NCBI RefSeq assembly: GCF_013184805.1
Contig: NZ_JAATNG010000007.1
Location: forward strand, 62,001 to 126,000
DNA: 64,000 nucleotides
From: Pseudoruegeria sp. HB172150
GTDB taxonomy: Bacteria; Pseudomonadota; Alphaproteobacteria; Rhodobacterales; Rhodobacteraceae
Reading direction: 5' to 3'
This document shows, in pieces, positions 50,367 through 59,626 of the stretch (positions are counted from its first letter, which is position 1; each line of letters begins with the position of its first letter). The notes under the pieces are model-generated. The model ran no database searches. It had not been told where the DNA came from and saw only the letters and a program-made list of their open reading frames with translations. Position numbers and translations under genes: made by a program.

Positions 50367-50420
50367 ATTTGCTGCGCTGTCGACACGAGCGCGTGAAAAG
50401 CTTGCAGCAAATCTTGCAGC
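50367..50420. promoter_or_regulatory. Repeated half-sites before the response regulator
   Basis: ATTTGCTGC (50367-50375) is inverted against GCAGCAAAT (50404-50412), and CTTGCAGC occurs twice with a 12-bp offset (50401-50408 and 50413-50420). About 50 bp before the regulator ATG. Candidate autoregulatory or operator site. Confidence 0.45.
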
Positions 50421-50468
50421 CTCGCGACCGAAAGCTCACCTCCCGGTGAAACACACGGAGGCAGTTTC

Positions 50469-51155
50469 ATGTCCAACCTGAAGAAGATCCTGCTGGTCGA
50501 CGACGAGGAAGACCTGCGCGAGGCGTTGAGCGAACAGCTTGTCATGACCGAGGAGTTCGACGTCTTCGAAGCCGGCAATGGCCAGGAGGCGATGACCAAG
50601 GCCAAGGAAGGTCTGTACGACCTGGTGATCCTGGATGTCGGCCTGCCGGATACGGATGGCCGCGAACTGTGCCGGGTGATGCGCAAGCACGGCGTGAAAT
50701 GCCCGATCATCATGCTGACCGGTCATGACAGCGACAGCGATACGATCCTGGGCCTGGACGCGGGTGCCAACGACTACGTCACCAAGCCGTTCAAGTTTCC
50801 GGTGCTGCTTGCACGTATCCGCGCGCAATTGCGCCAGCACGAACAGTCCGAGGATGCCGTATTTCAGCTAGGGCCGTACACATTCAAGCCGGCGATGAAG
50901 ATGCTGCTGACCGAAGACGAGCGGAAGATCCGGCTGACGGAAAAAGAGACGAATATCCTGAAATTCCTGTACCGTGCGTCTGAAGGCGTGGTGGCGCGCG
51001 ACGTGCTTCTGCACGAGGTCTGGGGCTACAATGCCGGCGTAACCACCCACACGCTGGAGACACATATCTACAGACTTCGCCAGAAAATTGAACCGGATCC
51101 GTCCAATGCCCGCCTTCTTGTCACCGAATCTGGCGGCTATCGTCTTGTAGCGTAG
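50469..51155 (+). CDS. OmpR/PhoB-family response regulator, orphan
   Basis: A 228-aa protein. The receiver domain has acidic D-D at 11-12, the phospho-acceptor Asp56 (D-L-V-I-L-D-V-G-L-P), L-T-G near residue 82 and T-K-P-F near residue 105. The winged-helix domain (about 130-228) has L-T-E-K-E-T-N-I-L-K-F-L and T-L-E-T-H-I-Y-R-L-R-Q-K-I. No kinase gene is adjacent. It is followed by a strong terminator. Confidence 0.9.
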   Translation: MSNLKKILLVDDEEDLREALSEQLVMTEEFDVFEAGNGQEAMTKAKEGLYDLVILDVGLPDTDGRELCRVMRKHGVKCPIIMLTGHDSDSDTILGLDAGANDYVTKPFKFPVLLARIRAQLRQHEQSEDAVFQLGPYTFKPAMKMLLTEDERKIRLTEKETNILKFLYRASEGVVARDVLLHEVWGYNAGVTTHTLETHIYRLRQKIEPDPSNARLLVTESGGYRLVA

Positions 51156-51268
51156 GGTATTCCAGACTACCTTGATTCTCGCTAGGGTGGCATTGTTCCC
51201 CTCATGAGATCAGGTGCAAAGATCCCGCGCATGTCCGGGTTATGACATGCAAACCTCCCTGTTGGACT

Positions 51269-51299
51269 GAGCCCGGGCCTTGTGCCCGGGTCTTTTTTT
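51269..51299 (+). terminator. Rho-independent terminator after the response regulator
   Basis: AGCCCGGGC / GCCCGGGT stem followed by TCTTTTTTT, about 115 bp after the stop. Confidence 0.92.
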
Positions 51300-51309
51300 G
51301 TACGGGGCC

Positions 51310-51813
51310 CTAGTCGGGTTCCGGCAGGTCCAGCGGCGCGGCGCCGCACAGTTCGGGCACCTTGTCGATGGCGGCCTGCGATCCGGACAGCGAGACCGGG
51401 TAGATCTTGGCATCCGGGCCGATCCCGAAGATCAGCATGGCACGGCTGCCGGCGCGCAGGGCGGCGAGCAGAGACGCGTCGCGCGCCGGATCGTAGGGCT
51501 TGCCGAAATCGTACATTTCCGTGTGTTCCAGCAGCGGCATGAACATCATGCCCACCGTCTTGCCGTCCACGTGAACGGACAGCGGCGGCGCCTCCTGCGC
51601 GATCTCGGGGCCCTGGATGGCGACGCGGAACATCAGCTGTCCCTCGGCCCCCGGCAGGCAGGCAAAGGCGAAGCAGAAGAATTCGCCGGTGTCGGCGTCG
51701 TCATAGGGACAGACCGCGGCGCCCGCGCCAAGGTCATGGTCAAAGGTTTCCCATCCCTGCGCGGTGGCGGGCGAGGCGAGCAGCATCGAGAGGACGACTG
51801 CGAGGCGCGGCAT
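51310..51813 (-). CDS. Exported hypothetical protein, 167 aa
   Basis: The signal peptide ends A-T-A-Q-G near residue 19. The mature protein has a paired-cysteine motif (A-V-C-P-Y and F-F-C-F-A-F-A-C) near residues 34-51, so disulfides are likely. No known domain is recognised. Start ATG at 51813; longer frames upstream lack a sensible leader. Divergent from the transglycosylase gene. Confidence 0.65.
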   Translation of the reverse strand: MPRLAVVLSMLLASPATAQGWETFDHDLGAGAAVCPYDDADTGEFFCFAFACLPGAEGQLMFRVAIQGPEIAQEAPPLSVHVDGKTVGMMFMPLLEHTEMYDFGKPYDPARDASLLAALRAGSRAMLIFGIGPDAKIYPVSLSGSQAAIDKVPELCGAAPLDLPEPD

Positions 51814-51982
51814 GACGACCGGTCCGGGATTGCCTGTACGACGTCCGGACAGTTTGACAGCAGGCGGACCGGTCCGGTCAAGCGCGGTCGGCGCCGGGCC
51901 GCGCATCCGGCATTTCCGCGCTTCCGCCGGGGCGGGCGGCGTGGTTAGGATCGGGATCGATCGGATCGCGGGGAGCTTGATC

Positions 51983-52429
51983 GTGCGGATAGTTGTATTG
52001 CTGGTACTGGCCCTTGCCGTCGCGGGCTGCGGACAGCGCGTGAAACAGCAGGAAATCGCGCTGCACCCGAACGAGACGATCGCGCTGCGGAACCTGATCA
52101 ACGAATATGCCGATCACTACCAGGTGCCGCGCCCGCTGGTGCACAAGGTGGTGCAGCGCGAAAGCGGCTATGTCCCGACGGCGCGGAACGGCCCCTATAT
52201 GGGGCTTATGCAGATCCACCCGGTGACGGCGCGGACGATGGGCTATCGTGGCCAGCCGCAGGGGCTGCTCGATGCCGAGACCAACCTCAGATACGCGGTG
52301 AAGTACCTGCGCGGGGCCTGGATGGTTTCTGACGGGAACATGGACCGGGCCGTGGGCTGGTATGCCCGCGGATACTATTACGAGGCAAAGCGGCGCGGGC
52401 TTCTGGAAGCGACCGGGCTGCGCGGCTAG
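51983..52429 (+). CDS. Small SLT-type lytic transglycosylase lipoprotein
   Basis: A 148-aa protein. GTG start with GGGGAG upstream. Lipobox A-V-A-G-C near residue 16. The lysozyme-like domain has V-Q-R-E-S-G-Y near residue 58 (catalytic Glu) and G-L-M-Q-I-H-P near residue 74. Y-A-R-G-Y-Y near residue 127 is the family end. Cleaves peptidoglycan glycan strands. Overlaps the next, convergent stop region by 4 bp. Confidence 0.87.
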   Translation: MRIVVLLVLALAVAGCGQRVKQQEIALHPNETIALRNLINEYADHYQVPRPLVHKVVQRESGYVPTARNGPYMGLMQIHPVTARTMGYRGQPQGLLDAETNLRYAVKYLRGAWMVSDGNMDRAVGWYARGYYYEAKRRGLLEATGLRG

Positions 52430-53937
52430 GCGGCCTTTGCGCGTTCCGCCTTCTGCTTTCGCTGCGCGCGGATGCGGTCGTCCTTGTAATCGATCGACCT
52501 GAGGTCGGGCGCGTAGTCCCGGATGATCCGCTTGACCAGCCGCCGGTTCTTGCGGACAGGCGGCTCGACCATCGCGGTCAGGTGGATCAGCCGGCGGTCG
52601 TTGAACGGGTTGATCAGGAAATGCCGGTGCTCGCGGATGTACTGGGCGCTGTTGGCATGCGGGACCCAGAGTTCCGCGTGCAGGATGTCATAGATGCGCG
52701 GGATCGTTGCGTCGGGAAGCGCGGCCTTCCAAGTCTCGAACCGGTCCTGCCAGAAGGCATAGTGCGGCCCGGAGCTGTCAGGGAGCACGAACAGCGCCGC
52801 CAGTGCATGGGCGGTGTCGTGGGGGTTCGACATGACGGCGCGGCTCCAGCGGATGGCGCGGGTCATCTCGGCCACGTTGCCGCGCAGGATCAGGCGGTTA
52901 TCGGAGATTTGCTGCATGGCGCGGATGCTCTCGGCATCGGCGCTGCTGGGCTCGCAGCCGCCACGCAGGCGGCGTTGGGCGAGGACGGTATCGAAACGAT
53001 CGCCGGAGAACGCGGTGCGGAAGGCGGCGTCGTCGCGGCTGATGGTCTGCAGGGGAATACCGGTGACTTCGGCGATTTCCTCGGCAGCGGTCAGATCGAA
53101 GGTGTTGGACCAGTTGGTCTGGTAGACGAAATAGTCGCGGATCCGGCCCAGATCGTTGCGCATCGTGGCGAGCAGGAGGCGGCTGTCGGTGCCGCCGGTG
53201 ACGCCCATGGCGCAGGCATGGCGGCCGGTCAGGGCCAGCATGTTGGATTGCAGCTTTGCCCCGATTTCCCGCGCCAGGTGTTTGTGGTTACGTTCCCCGG
53301 GATCGAAGGACGTGTCCGGTCCCGGCCAGTGGCGGTGCTCGGTGAAGTCGGCAAGATCGAGGTAATGGTTCGGCGCTGCGCGGCGCACGCGGGCGTCGGC
53401 GGTGTGGCCAAAGAGGTAGCGGGTGCGTCCGGCGGCCACCTCGTCGGCCGGCACCTCGGGGTTGTCGGTCAGGTCATCGGTCAGCGCGAGCAGGGTGGAG
53501 GCGGCGGCGCGCCGTTCCTGCGGGTTGTAGACGGGACCGAGCGAGGCGGTCGGGTCCGGATAGATCCGCGCGCCCTTGCCCTGCGCCAGCAGCACGACAT
53601 AGCGCCCGGCGAGTTCGGCGATCTGCGTCTCTACCTGCGTCAGGCAGTCAGCGTCATTCGGCGAGGCGGGCAGCCTGTAGCGCGCGCCCAGCATCCTGCC
53701 TTCGGGAGAGATCGCGTAACCCAGCAGCAGGCCCACGGTCTTGCCGCCGGACAGGATCAGCTTCGTCACCGGAAGGTCCGGGCAATGGCTCAGCCGCCAG
53801 CCGCCGAGGACCAGAGAGGTCCAGCCACGCGGACCGGAAACGCCGCGCTCGGTAATCGTGTACTGGTAACGGAACACCTTGCGAAACTGCCACCGATTCT
53901 GATGGCACTCGCGTTCTGCGAGCGTCTTGCCTGTCAT
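52426..53937 (-). CDS. Asparagine-synthetase-like PP-loop protein
   Basis: About 503 aa. The PP-loop ATP-pyrophosphatase motif G-V-T-G-G-T-D-S-R-L lies near residue 245. The N-terminal half resembles the glutaminase-like beta fold of asparagine synthetase but lacks an N-terminal cysteine. The ATG at 53937 was chosen over 53979 (good GGGTGGGG upstream). The C-terminus is basic. Amidation or ligation of an unknown substrate is inferred. Confidence 0.65.
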   Translation of the reverse strand: MTGKTLAERECHQNRWQFRKVFRYQYTITERGVSGPRGWTSLVLGGWRLSHCPDLPVTKLILSGGKTVGLLLGYAISPEGRMLGARYRLPASPNDADCLTQVETQIAELAGRYVVLLAQGKGARIYPDPTASLGPVYNPQERRAAASTLLALTDDLTDNPEVPADEVAAGRTRYLFGHTADARVRRAAPNHYLDLADFTEHRHWPGPDTSFDPGERNHKHLAREIGAKLQSNMLALTGRHACAMGVTGGTDSRLLLATMRNDLGRIRDYFVYQTNWSNTFDLTAAEEIAEVTGIPLQTISRDDAAFRTAFSGDRFDTVLAQRRLRGGCEPSSADAESIRAMQQISDNRLILRGNVAEMTRAIRWSRAVMSNPHDTAHALAALFVLPDSSGPHYAFWQDRFETWKAALPDATIPRIYDILHAELWVPHANSAQYIREHRHFLINPFNDRRLIHLTAMVEPPVRKNRRLVKRIIRDYAPDLRSIDYKDDRIRAQRKQKAERAKAA

Positions 53938-54117
53938 CGCCCCACCCGATGTGTTCTTGATCCCCGAAGGGTTATCCACAGGCTAGGCCGCATGATGACT
54001 CCCTGTCAAAGGCAGGCTGGCCGGAGCTGCGCCGTTTGCGGCTTTTCCACAACGGCGTGGTTGAGGCCGCACGGCAGAGCGCCTAAACCTGCCGGACACC
54101 CCCGTCAGGAGACTACC

Positions 54118-54906
54118 ATGCCTTTCACGCTCGCCACATGGAATATCAACTCTGTCCGCCTGCGCGAGCCGCTGGTGCTGAAACTTCTGGCAGAGGAGGC
54201 GCCGGACATCCTGTGCCTGCAGGAATGCAAGTCGCCGGTCGAGAAGATCCCGGTCGAAGGGTTCCGGTCGCTGGGCTACCAGCACATGGTCGCGCGCGGA
54301 CAGAAGGGGTACAACGGCGTCGCGATCCTGTCGAAACTGCCGATCACCGATATCGGCGACAAGGATTTCGCGGGGCTCGGTCATGCGCGGCACCTGGCGG
54401 TGACGCTGGAGAACGGGGTGACCATTCAAAACTTCTATGTCCCGGCGGGCGGCGACGTGCCCGACCGCGAGGTGAACGTGAAATTCGGGCAGAAGCTGGA
54501 TTACCTGACCGAGATGCGCGACTGGTTCCACGCGGAGAAGCCCGAAAAGGCGATCCTCGTCGGCGACCTGAACATCGCGCCGCGCGAGGATGACGTATGG
54601 TCGCACAAGCAGCTTCTGAAGATCGTCAGCCACACGCCGATCGAGGTGGAACATCTTGGCGAGACGCAGGACGCGGGCGGCTGGGTCGACATCACGCGCA
54701 AGGACATCCCCGAGGGGCTGCTTTACAGCTGGTGGTCCTATCGCGCAAAGGACTGGGACGCCGCCGACAAGGGCCGGCGCCTGGATCACGTGTGGGCCAC
54801 ACCCGACATCGCCAATGCCGGCCATTCCAGCCGCGTCCTGCGCGCCGCGCGCGGCTGGGACAAGCCGTCGGACCACGCGCCGGTCTTCGCCAGCTTCGAC
54901 CTCTAG
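54118..54906 (+). CDS. xth: Exodeoxyribonuclease III
   Basis: A 262-aa AP endonuclease/3'-exonuclease of base-excision repair. N-I-N-S-V-R near residue 9, L-Q-E-C-K near residue 34 (metal Glu), L-V-G-D-L-N-I-A-P near residue 147, R-L-D-H-V-W near residue 220 and S-D-H-A-P-V near residue 252 match the catalytic residues of the EEP family. TCAGGAG lies about 6 nt before the ATG at 54118. Confidence 0.93.
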   Translation: MPFTLATWNINSVRLREPLVLKLLAEEAPDILCLQECKSPVEKIPVEGFRSLGYQHMVARGQKGYNGVAILSKLPITDIGDKDFAGLGHARHLAVTLENGVTIQNFYVPAGGDVPDREVNVKFGQKLDYLTEMRDWFHAEKPEKAILVGDLNIAPREDDVWSHKQLLKIVSHTPIEVEHLGETQDAGGWVDITRKDIPEGLLYSWWSYRAKDWDAADKGRRLDHVWATPDIANAGHSSRVLRAARGWDKPSDHAPVFASFDL

Positions 54907-54960
54907 GGCCAGAGCCCTTGCAACGGTGGAGCCTATGCTCCATCTAACGCAGCGACACGG

Positions 54961-55908
54961 ATGTTAGACGGACGGGATCCCGAGATGCTGGAACTGGGCC
55001 AAACTGCCGACGCTGCCGCGCCGGCCGATCTGATCAAGGACGTGACCGAAGAAAGCTTCGTCGCCGATGTCATGGAGGCGTCGAAAGAGGTTCCGGTCAT
55101 CGTCGATTTCTGGGCGCCGTGGTGCGGCCCGTGCAAGACGCTGGGCCCGCAGCTGGAGGCCGCGGTGACCGCGGCGCGCGGCAAGGTCCGGATGGCCAAA
55201 CTCAACGTCGACGAGAACCAGCGGCTCGCCGCGGCGCTGGCGCAGCAGGGGCTGCCGCTGCAATCGATCCCGACGGTCGTCGCGTTTTTCGACGGACGCC
55301 CGGTGGACATGTTTCAGGGCGCGATCCCGCAATCGCAGATCAAGGAATTCGTCGACCGCGTTGCGGGGATGGCGGGTGACGGCGGGCTTGGCGAAGCGCT
55401 GGAAGCCGCCGAGCAGATGCTGACCGACGGCGCCGCGGTGGATGCCGCGCAGACCTTTGCCGCGATCCTCGGCGAGGAGCCGGAGAACGCCGCCGCCTAT
55501 GGCGGGATGGTGCGTGCGCATGTGGCGATGGGCGACCTGGAACAGGCCGAGGCGATCCTGAACGGGGCGCCGGCGGCGATCTCTGATGCGCCGGAACTGG
55601 AAGCGGCCCACGCCCAGATCGAGCTTGCGAAACAGGCGGCGGGCGCCGGCCCGGTGGACGACCTGCGCGCCGCGGTCGAGGCCGACCCTTCGAACCTGCA
55701 GGCGCGGTTCGACCTTGCCCAGGCGCTGCATGCCAAGGGCGACGTGCAGGGCGCCGTCGAAGAGCTGCTGGACCTGTTCCGCCGCGACCGCGAATGGAAC
55801 GACGGCGCCGCCAAGGCGCAGCTTTTCACCATCTTCGAGGCGCTGAAACCGCAGGACCCGATCGCGCTGAACGGGCGCCGGAAACTGTCCTCGATGATAT
55901 TTGCCTGA
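54961..55908 (+). CDS. Thioredoxin-TPR protein (CnoX/YbbN-like)
   Basis: A 315-aa protein. The thioredoxin domain (residues 22-130) has the active site W-C-G-P-C-K near residue 55, followed by a TPR-like helical domain. Resembles the CnoX holdase co-chaperone that passes clients to GroEL. The Cys pair is complete, unlike in E. coli CnoX. ATG at 54961, with an internal ATG at 54985. Confidence 0.87.
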   Translation: MLDGRDPEMLELGQTADAAAPADLIKDVTEESFVADVMEASKEVPVIVDFWAPWCGPCKTLGPQLEAAVTAARGKVRMAKLNVDENQRLAAALAQQGLPLQSIPTVVAFFDGRPVDMFQGAIPQSQIKEFVDRVAGMAGDGGLGEALEAAEQMLTDGAAVDAAQTFAAILGEEPENAAAYGGMVRAHVAMGDLEQAEAILNGAPAAISDAPELEAAHAQIELAKQAAGAGPVDDLRAAVEADPSNLQARFDLAQALHAKGDVQGAVEELLDLFRRDREWNDGAAKAQLFTIFEALKPQDPIALNGRRKLSSMIFA

Positions 55909-55935
55909 GCGGGGCGGCGGGCTAGGTTAGCGGGC

Positions 55936-56580
55936 ATGTTTTCCGCAGCCGATCTGCCCGACATGATCCCGGTGTTTCCGCTTCCCGGGGCGCTTTTGCT
56001 GCCCCGGGCGAAGCTTCCGCTGCATATCTTCGAACCGCGCTACCTGGCGATGCTGGACGACACGCTGAAGACGTCGCACCGGCTGATCGGGATGGTGCAG
56101 CCCTACGAGACGCCCGGCACCAGCGAGAGCAAGCTGCACCGGATCGGCTGTGCCGGGCGGCTGACCGCGTTTTCCGAAACCGAGGACGGGCGCTACCTGA
56201 TCACGCTGACCGGGATCTCGCGCTATCGGCTGCTCAAGGAGGTCGAGGGCTTTACTCCTTACCGCCGCTGCGAGGTCAGCTGGGACGGGTTCGACCGCGA
56301 CCTGGGTACAACCGAGCACGACCGGGAGTTCGACCGCAAGCCGTTCCTGCGGCTGCTGAACCGGTATTTCGACGAACAGAGCCTGAAGACCGACTGGGAC
56401 GCGCTGGGCGATGCCGACGACGAGCTGCTGATCAACTCGCTGTCGATGCTGTGCCCGTTCGAGCCGGAGGACAAGCAGGCGCTGCTGGAGGCGCCATCGC
56501 TGACGACGCGGCGTGAGACGCTGGTGACGCTGATCGAGTTCGCGCTTCGCGGCGGCAACAGCGAGGAGATCATGCAATGA
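55936..56580 (+). CDS. LON peptidase N-terminal domain protein
   Basis: A 214-aa protein made only of the LON substrate-binding domain: [13 protein letters not shown] near residue 9, L-H-I-F-E-P-R-Y near residue 30 and I-G-M-V-Q near residue 51. There is no AAA or protease part. Role unknown. It follows the thioredoxin gene and overlaps the Trm112 gene by 4 nt, a common neighbourhood in this group. Confidence 0.88.
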   Translation: MFSAADLPDMIPVFPLPGALLLPRAKLPLHIFEPRYLAMLDDTLKTSHRLIGMVQPYETPGTSESKLHRIGCAGRLTAFSETEDGRYLITLTGISRYRLLKEVEGFTPYRRCEVSWDGFDRDLGTTEHDREFDRKPFLRLLNRYFDEQSLKTDWDALGDADDELLINSLSMLCPFEPEDKQALLEAPSLTTRRETLVTLIEFALRGGNSEEIMQ

Positions 56581-56768
56581 ACGACACGCCCCGCAGTCCC
56601 GGTTTTGATCGCAAGATGCTGGAGGCGCTGGTCTGTCCGCAGACGCATGCCGTGCTGAGCTACGACGCCGAGAACCAGGAACTGATCTCCAAGGCGGCGC
56701 ATCTCGCCTTTCCGATCCGCGGCGGCATCCCCGTGATGCTGATCGACGAGGCGCGGCCGCTGGAATAG
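56577..56768 (+). CDS. Trm112 family protein
   Basis: A 63-aa protein with L-V-C-P-Q-T near residue 17, L-I-S-K-A-A near 39, [11 protein letters not shown] near 46 and D-E-A-R-P-L near 57. In other organisms Trm112 activates methyltransferases; the bacterial role is less clear. Of the usual zinc cysteines, only one is seen here. Confidence 0.85.
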   Translation: MNDTPRSPGFDRKMLEALVCPQTHAVLSYDAENQELISKAAHLAFPIRGGIPVMLIDEARPLE

Positions 56769-56815
56769 CGGTGCCGATCCGGGCCCTTCTTCTGGCCGAA
56801 AATATCCCGGGGAGC

Positions 56816-56836
56816 GCGAGGGGCAGAGCCCCTCGC
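56816..56836. terminator. Hairpin between the Trm112 gene and ubiH-like gene
   Basis: GCGAGGGGC / GCCCCTCGC with a 3-nt loop, between two convergent genes. No T run. Confidence 0.45.
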
Positions 56837-56871
56837 ATCTTCAAGTAAAGGATTGCGCCGCAGGCGCTCCG

Positions 56872-58086
56872 TCAGATGGGGCGGCCCTGCAGCAGGCGCG
56901 GGACGTCGCCGGTCACGCCCGCCGCTTCGCGCATCAGGGTGCGGCGCAGGCCGGGCAGCGCGTTGATCACTCCCAGTCCAAGATCGCGGCCCATCCGCAG
57001 CAGGGTGTTGTCGTTGGAAAACAGCCGGTTGACCCCGTCGGTGGCCAGCGCCAGCGCGGCGACGTCGAAGCGGCGCCAGCGTTCGTAGCGGTCCAGCACG
57101 TCGAGGCGGCCGATATCCTCGCCACGGCGGGCGGCGGTGACCAGCACCTCGGCCAACGCGCCCACGTCCTTCAGCCCGGCGTTCAGCCCCTGCCCCGCCA
57201 GCGGATGCACCCGGTGCGCCGCATCGCCGACCAGAGCCACGCGTGGCGCGGCGAAGCGGTGCGCTATGGACAACGGCACGGGATAGGCGAAGCGTTTGCC
57301 CTCCAGCCGGAAGTCGCCGAGGTAGTCGCCGATCCGGGGGCGGAGCATGGCGATATAGGCGTCGTCGTCGAGGGTGGAGATGCGGGCCGCGGCGGCCTCG
57401 TCCTCGGTCCAGACGATGGAACTGCGGTTGCCTTTGAGCGGCAGGATGCCCAGCGGGCCGGGCGGCATGAAGAACTGGTGCGCGATGCCGTGATGCGGGC
57501 GGTCATGGGCGATGGCGCAGGAGAACGAGGTCTGGCTGTAGGACCAGCCCATGCGGCCGATGCCGGCGCGCTGCGCTGTCGGGGAGGCCATGCCGTCGGC
57601 GCCGACGATCATCTTTGCGGTCAGGGTTCGGCCGTCGGACAGGGTGACGGTGGCATTCGCCTCGGTCACCTCGTGTCCAGTGACGTCGGTGCCGGTGATC
57701 TGAGTGACGTTCGGCGCGGCGTCGAGCGCCTCCTGCAGAGCGCGGCGCAGGTAGCGGTCTTCGAGCATGTAGCCCAGCGGTGATTCCTCGACCTCGGCGC
57801 CGTCGAAGAGCAGCGACAGGGGCGAGGGACCTTCGCCCGCGCGGCCGTCGCTGACCTTGATCTGCAGGATCGGCTGGGCGTTGTCGGCGACCGCGTTCCA
57901 GATACCGATGGCGCGCAGCAGGCGGGCGGAGGCATGGGCCAGCGCATAGCCGCGCCCGTCGAATTCGGGATCGGTGCGGATGTCGGGGGCGAGGCGTTCC
58001 ACAAGCGTCACGTCCAGCCCCGCGCCCGCCAACGCGAGGGCAAGGGCCGATCCGTTGAGGCCGCCGCCGATGATCACCGTGTCCAT
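56872..58086 (-). CDS. UbiH/UbiF/Coq6-type FAD-dependent hydroxylase
   Basis: A 404-aa flavoprotein mono-oxygenase for ubiquinone ring hydroxylation. The FAD fold has G-G-G-L-N-G-S-A-L near residue 7, a D-G middle motif (V-G-A-D-G-M near 157), and L-V-G-D-A-A-H-R-V-H-P-L-A-G-Q-G-L-N near 280. The start ATG at 58086 begins M-D-T-V-I-I-G. Ring position is not predictable. Confidence 0.88.
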   Translation of the reverse strand: MDTVIIGGGLNGSALALALAGAGLDVTLVERLAPDIRTDPEFDGRGYALAHASARLLRAIGIWNAVADNAQPILQIKVSDGRAGEGPSPLSLLFDGAEVEESPLGYMLEDRYLRRALQEALDAAPNVTQITGTDVTGHEVTEANATVTLSDGRTLTAKMIVGADGMASPTAQRAGIGRMGWSYSQTSFSCAIAHDRPHHGIAHQFFMPPGPLGILPLKGNRSSIVWTEDEAAAARISTLDDDAYIAMLRPRIGDYLGDFRLEGKRFAYPVPLSIAHRFAAPRVALVGDAAHRVHPLAGQGLNAGLKDVGALAEVLVTAARRGEDIGRLDVLDRYERWRRFDVAALALATDGVNRLFSNDNTLLRMGRDLGLGVINALPGLRRTLMREAAGVTGDVPRLLQGRPI

Positions 58087-58166
58087 GGGGCGCAATATGC
58101 CCCGCCTGCCGGGATTGTCCATGCGCCGCTCTGCCGCTAGCGTCGCGGACGGAACAGGAGGCGCGC

Positions 58167-59498
58167 ATGTCCGACAAATGGCTCTGGATGACGGCGGCAG
58201 ATCTCGGACGCGGGATCGGCGCCGGGGAGATCGACCCGGTGGCGCTGACCGAGCGGTACCTGTCGGAGATCGCGTCGCACCCGCACCGGGACCGGATCTA
58301 TGCGCGGCTGACCGAAGAACGCGCGCTGGCGGAGGCGGACGCGGCGGCCAAGCGGGCGGCGCTTGGGCAGCGGCGGTCGCTGCTGGATGGCGTGCCGGTG
58401 TCGTGGAAGGACCTGTTCGACACGGCGGGGGTGGGAACAGAGGCGGGATCTGCCCTGCTGGAGGGCCGGGTGCCGGAGACGGATGCGCGGGTGTTGCGGA
58501 ATGCGACGGCGGCTGGGCTGGTGTGCCTGGGCAAGACGCACATGTCGGAGCTGGCGTTTTCCGGGCTGGGGCTGAACCCGATCACGGCGACGCCGCCCTG
58601 TGTCAACGACGAGAATGCGGTGCCGGGCGGATCCTCTTCCGGCGCGGCGGCGTCGGTGGCGTTCGGGCTGGCGGCGGCGGGGATCGGCTCGGACACCGGG
58701 GGATCGGTGCGGGTGCCTTCGGTTTGGAACGATCTTGTCGGGCTGAAAACCACGTCCGGGCGGCTTTCACTGGAAGGCGTCGTGCCGCTTTGTGCCCGGT
58801 TCGACACGGTCGGTCCGCTCTGCCGGTCGGTGGAGGATGCGGCGGAATTGCTGGCGGTTCTGGAAGGCGGAAAACCCGCCGATCTGCGCGGAGGGACGCT
58901 GGAGGGCACGCGGCTGATGGTGCTGGAAACCGGCGCGATGGAGGATCTGCGCGACCAGCCGGCGGCGGGGTTCGGGCACGCGGTCGAGCGGCTGGAAAGC
59001 GCCGGTGCCACCGTCGAGTGGCGCGAAATCCCGCTGATCGCCGAGGCGCTGCAGCTGTCGCCGGTGCTTTACGCGACCGAAGCATACGGCACCTGGAAGG
59101 ACGTGATCGAGGCCGACCCGGACAAGATGTACCCCGAAATACTTGCCAGATTCCGCGGCGGCGCGGCGTTCAAGGGGACCGATTTCGTGCAGGCCTGGCA
59201 GAAGCTGGAGGCTTTCCGCGCCGAATGGGCGGACGCGGTGGCGCAATATGATGCGGTGATCATCCCGACGGCCCCCAACATGCCGCCGAATACGGAGCGG
59301 CTGCTGGCGGATCACGATTATTACGTGACCGAGAACCTGATGACCCTGCGCAACACGCGGATCGGCAATCTCATGGGATTGCCGGGGCTTACACTGCCCA
59401 CAGGCATCCCCTCGACCGGGATCCTGTTCATGACACCGGCAGGAACCGAGGAACGGTTGCTGCGCCTGGGTGCCGCTGCGGAAGTCGCGCTGACCTAA
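58167..59498 (+). CDS. Amidase signature family hydrolase
   Basis: A 443-aa enzyme. The catalytic triad is visible: W-K-D near residue 78 (Lys), G-S-S-S-G near residue 154 and G-S-D-T-G-G-S near residue 174 (both Ser). Hydrolyses carboxamides; substrate unknown. It could be an aspartyl/glutamyl-tRNA amidotransferase A relative, but no GatB/C is nearby. Confidence 0.87.
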   Translation: MSDKWLWMTAADLGRGIGAGEIDPVALTERYLSEIASHPHRDRIYARLTEERALAEADAAAKRAALGQRRSLLDGVPVSWKDLFDTAGVGTEAGSALLEGRVPETDARVLRNATAAGLVCLGKTHMSELAFSGLGLNPITATPPCVNDENAVPGGSSSGAAASVAFGLAAAGIGSDTGGSVRVPSVWNDLVGLKTTSGRLSLEGVVPLCARFDTVGPLCRSVEDAAELLAVLEGGKPADLRGGTLEGTRLMVLETGAMEDLRDQPAAGFGHAVERLESAGATVEWREIPLIAEALQLSPVLYATEAYGTWKDVIEADPDKMYPEILARFRGGAAFKGTDFVQAWQKLEAFRAEWADAVAQYDAVIIPTAPNMPPNTERLLADHDYYVTENLMTLRNTRIGNLMGLPGLTLPTGIPSTGILFMTPAGTEERLLRLGAAAEVALT

Positions 59499-59626
59499 AT
59501 GCCACAATTCGCGGCCTCAAGGTCCGAAAAACGCGGGGATTTTCTAGACCTCGGCGGCATTGGCCGGTAACCTTGCCGTCAATAACGGGGCGTCAATGAC
59601 CCCGGACCTTGAGGCAACATAGAACG

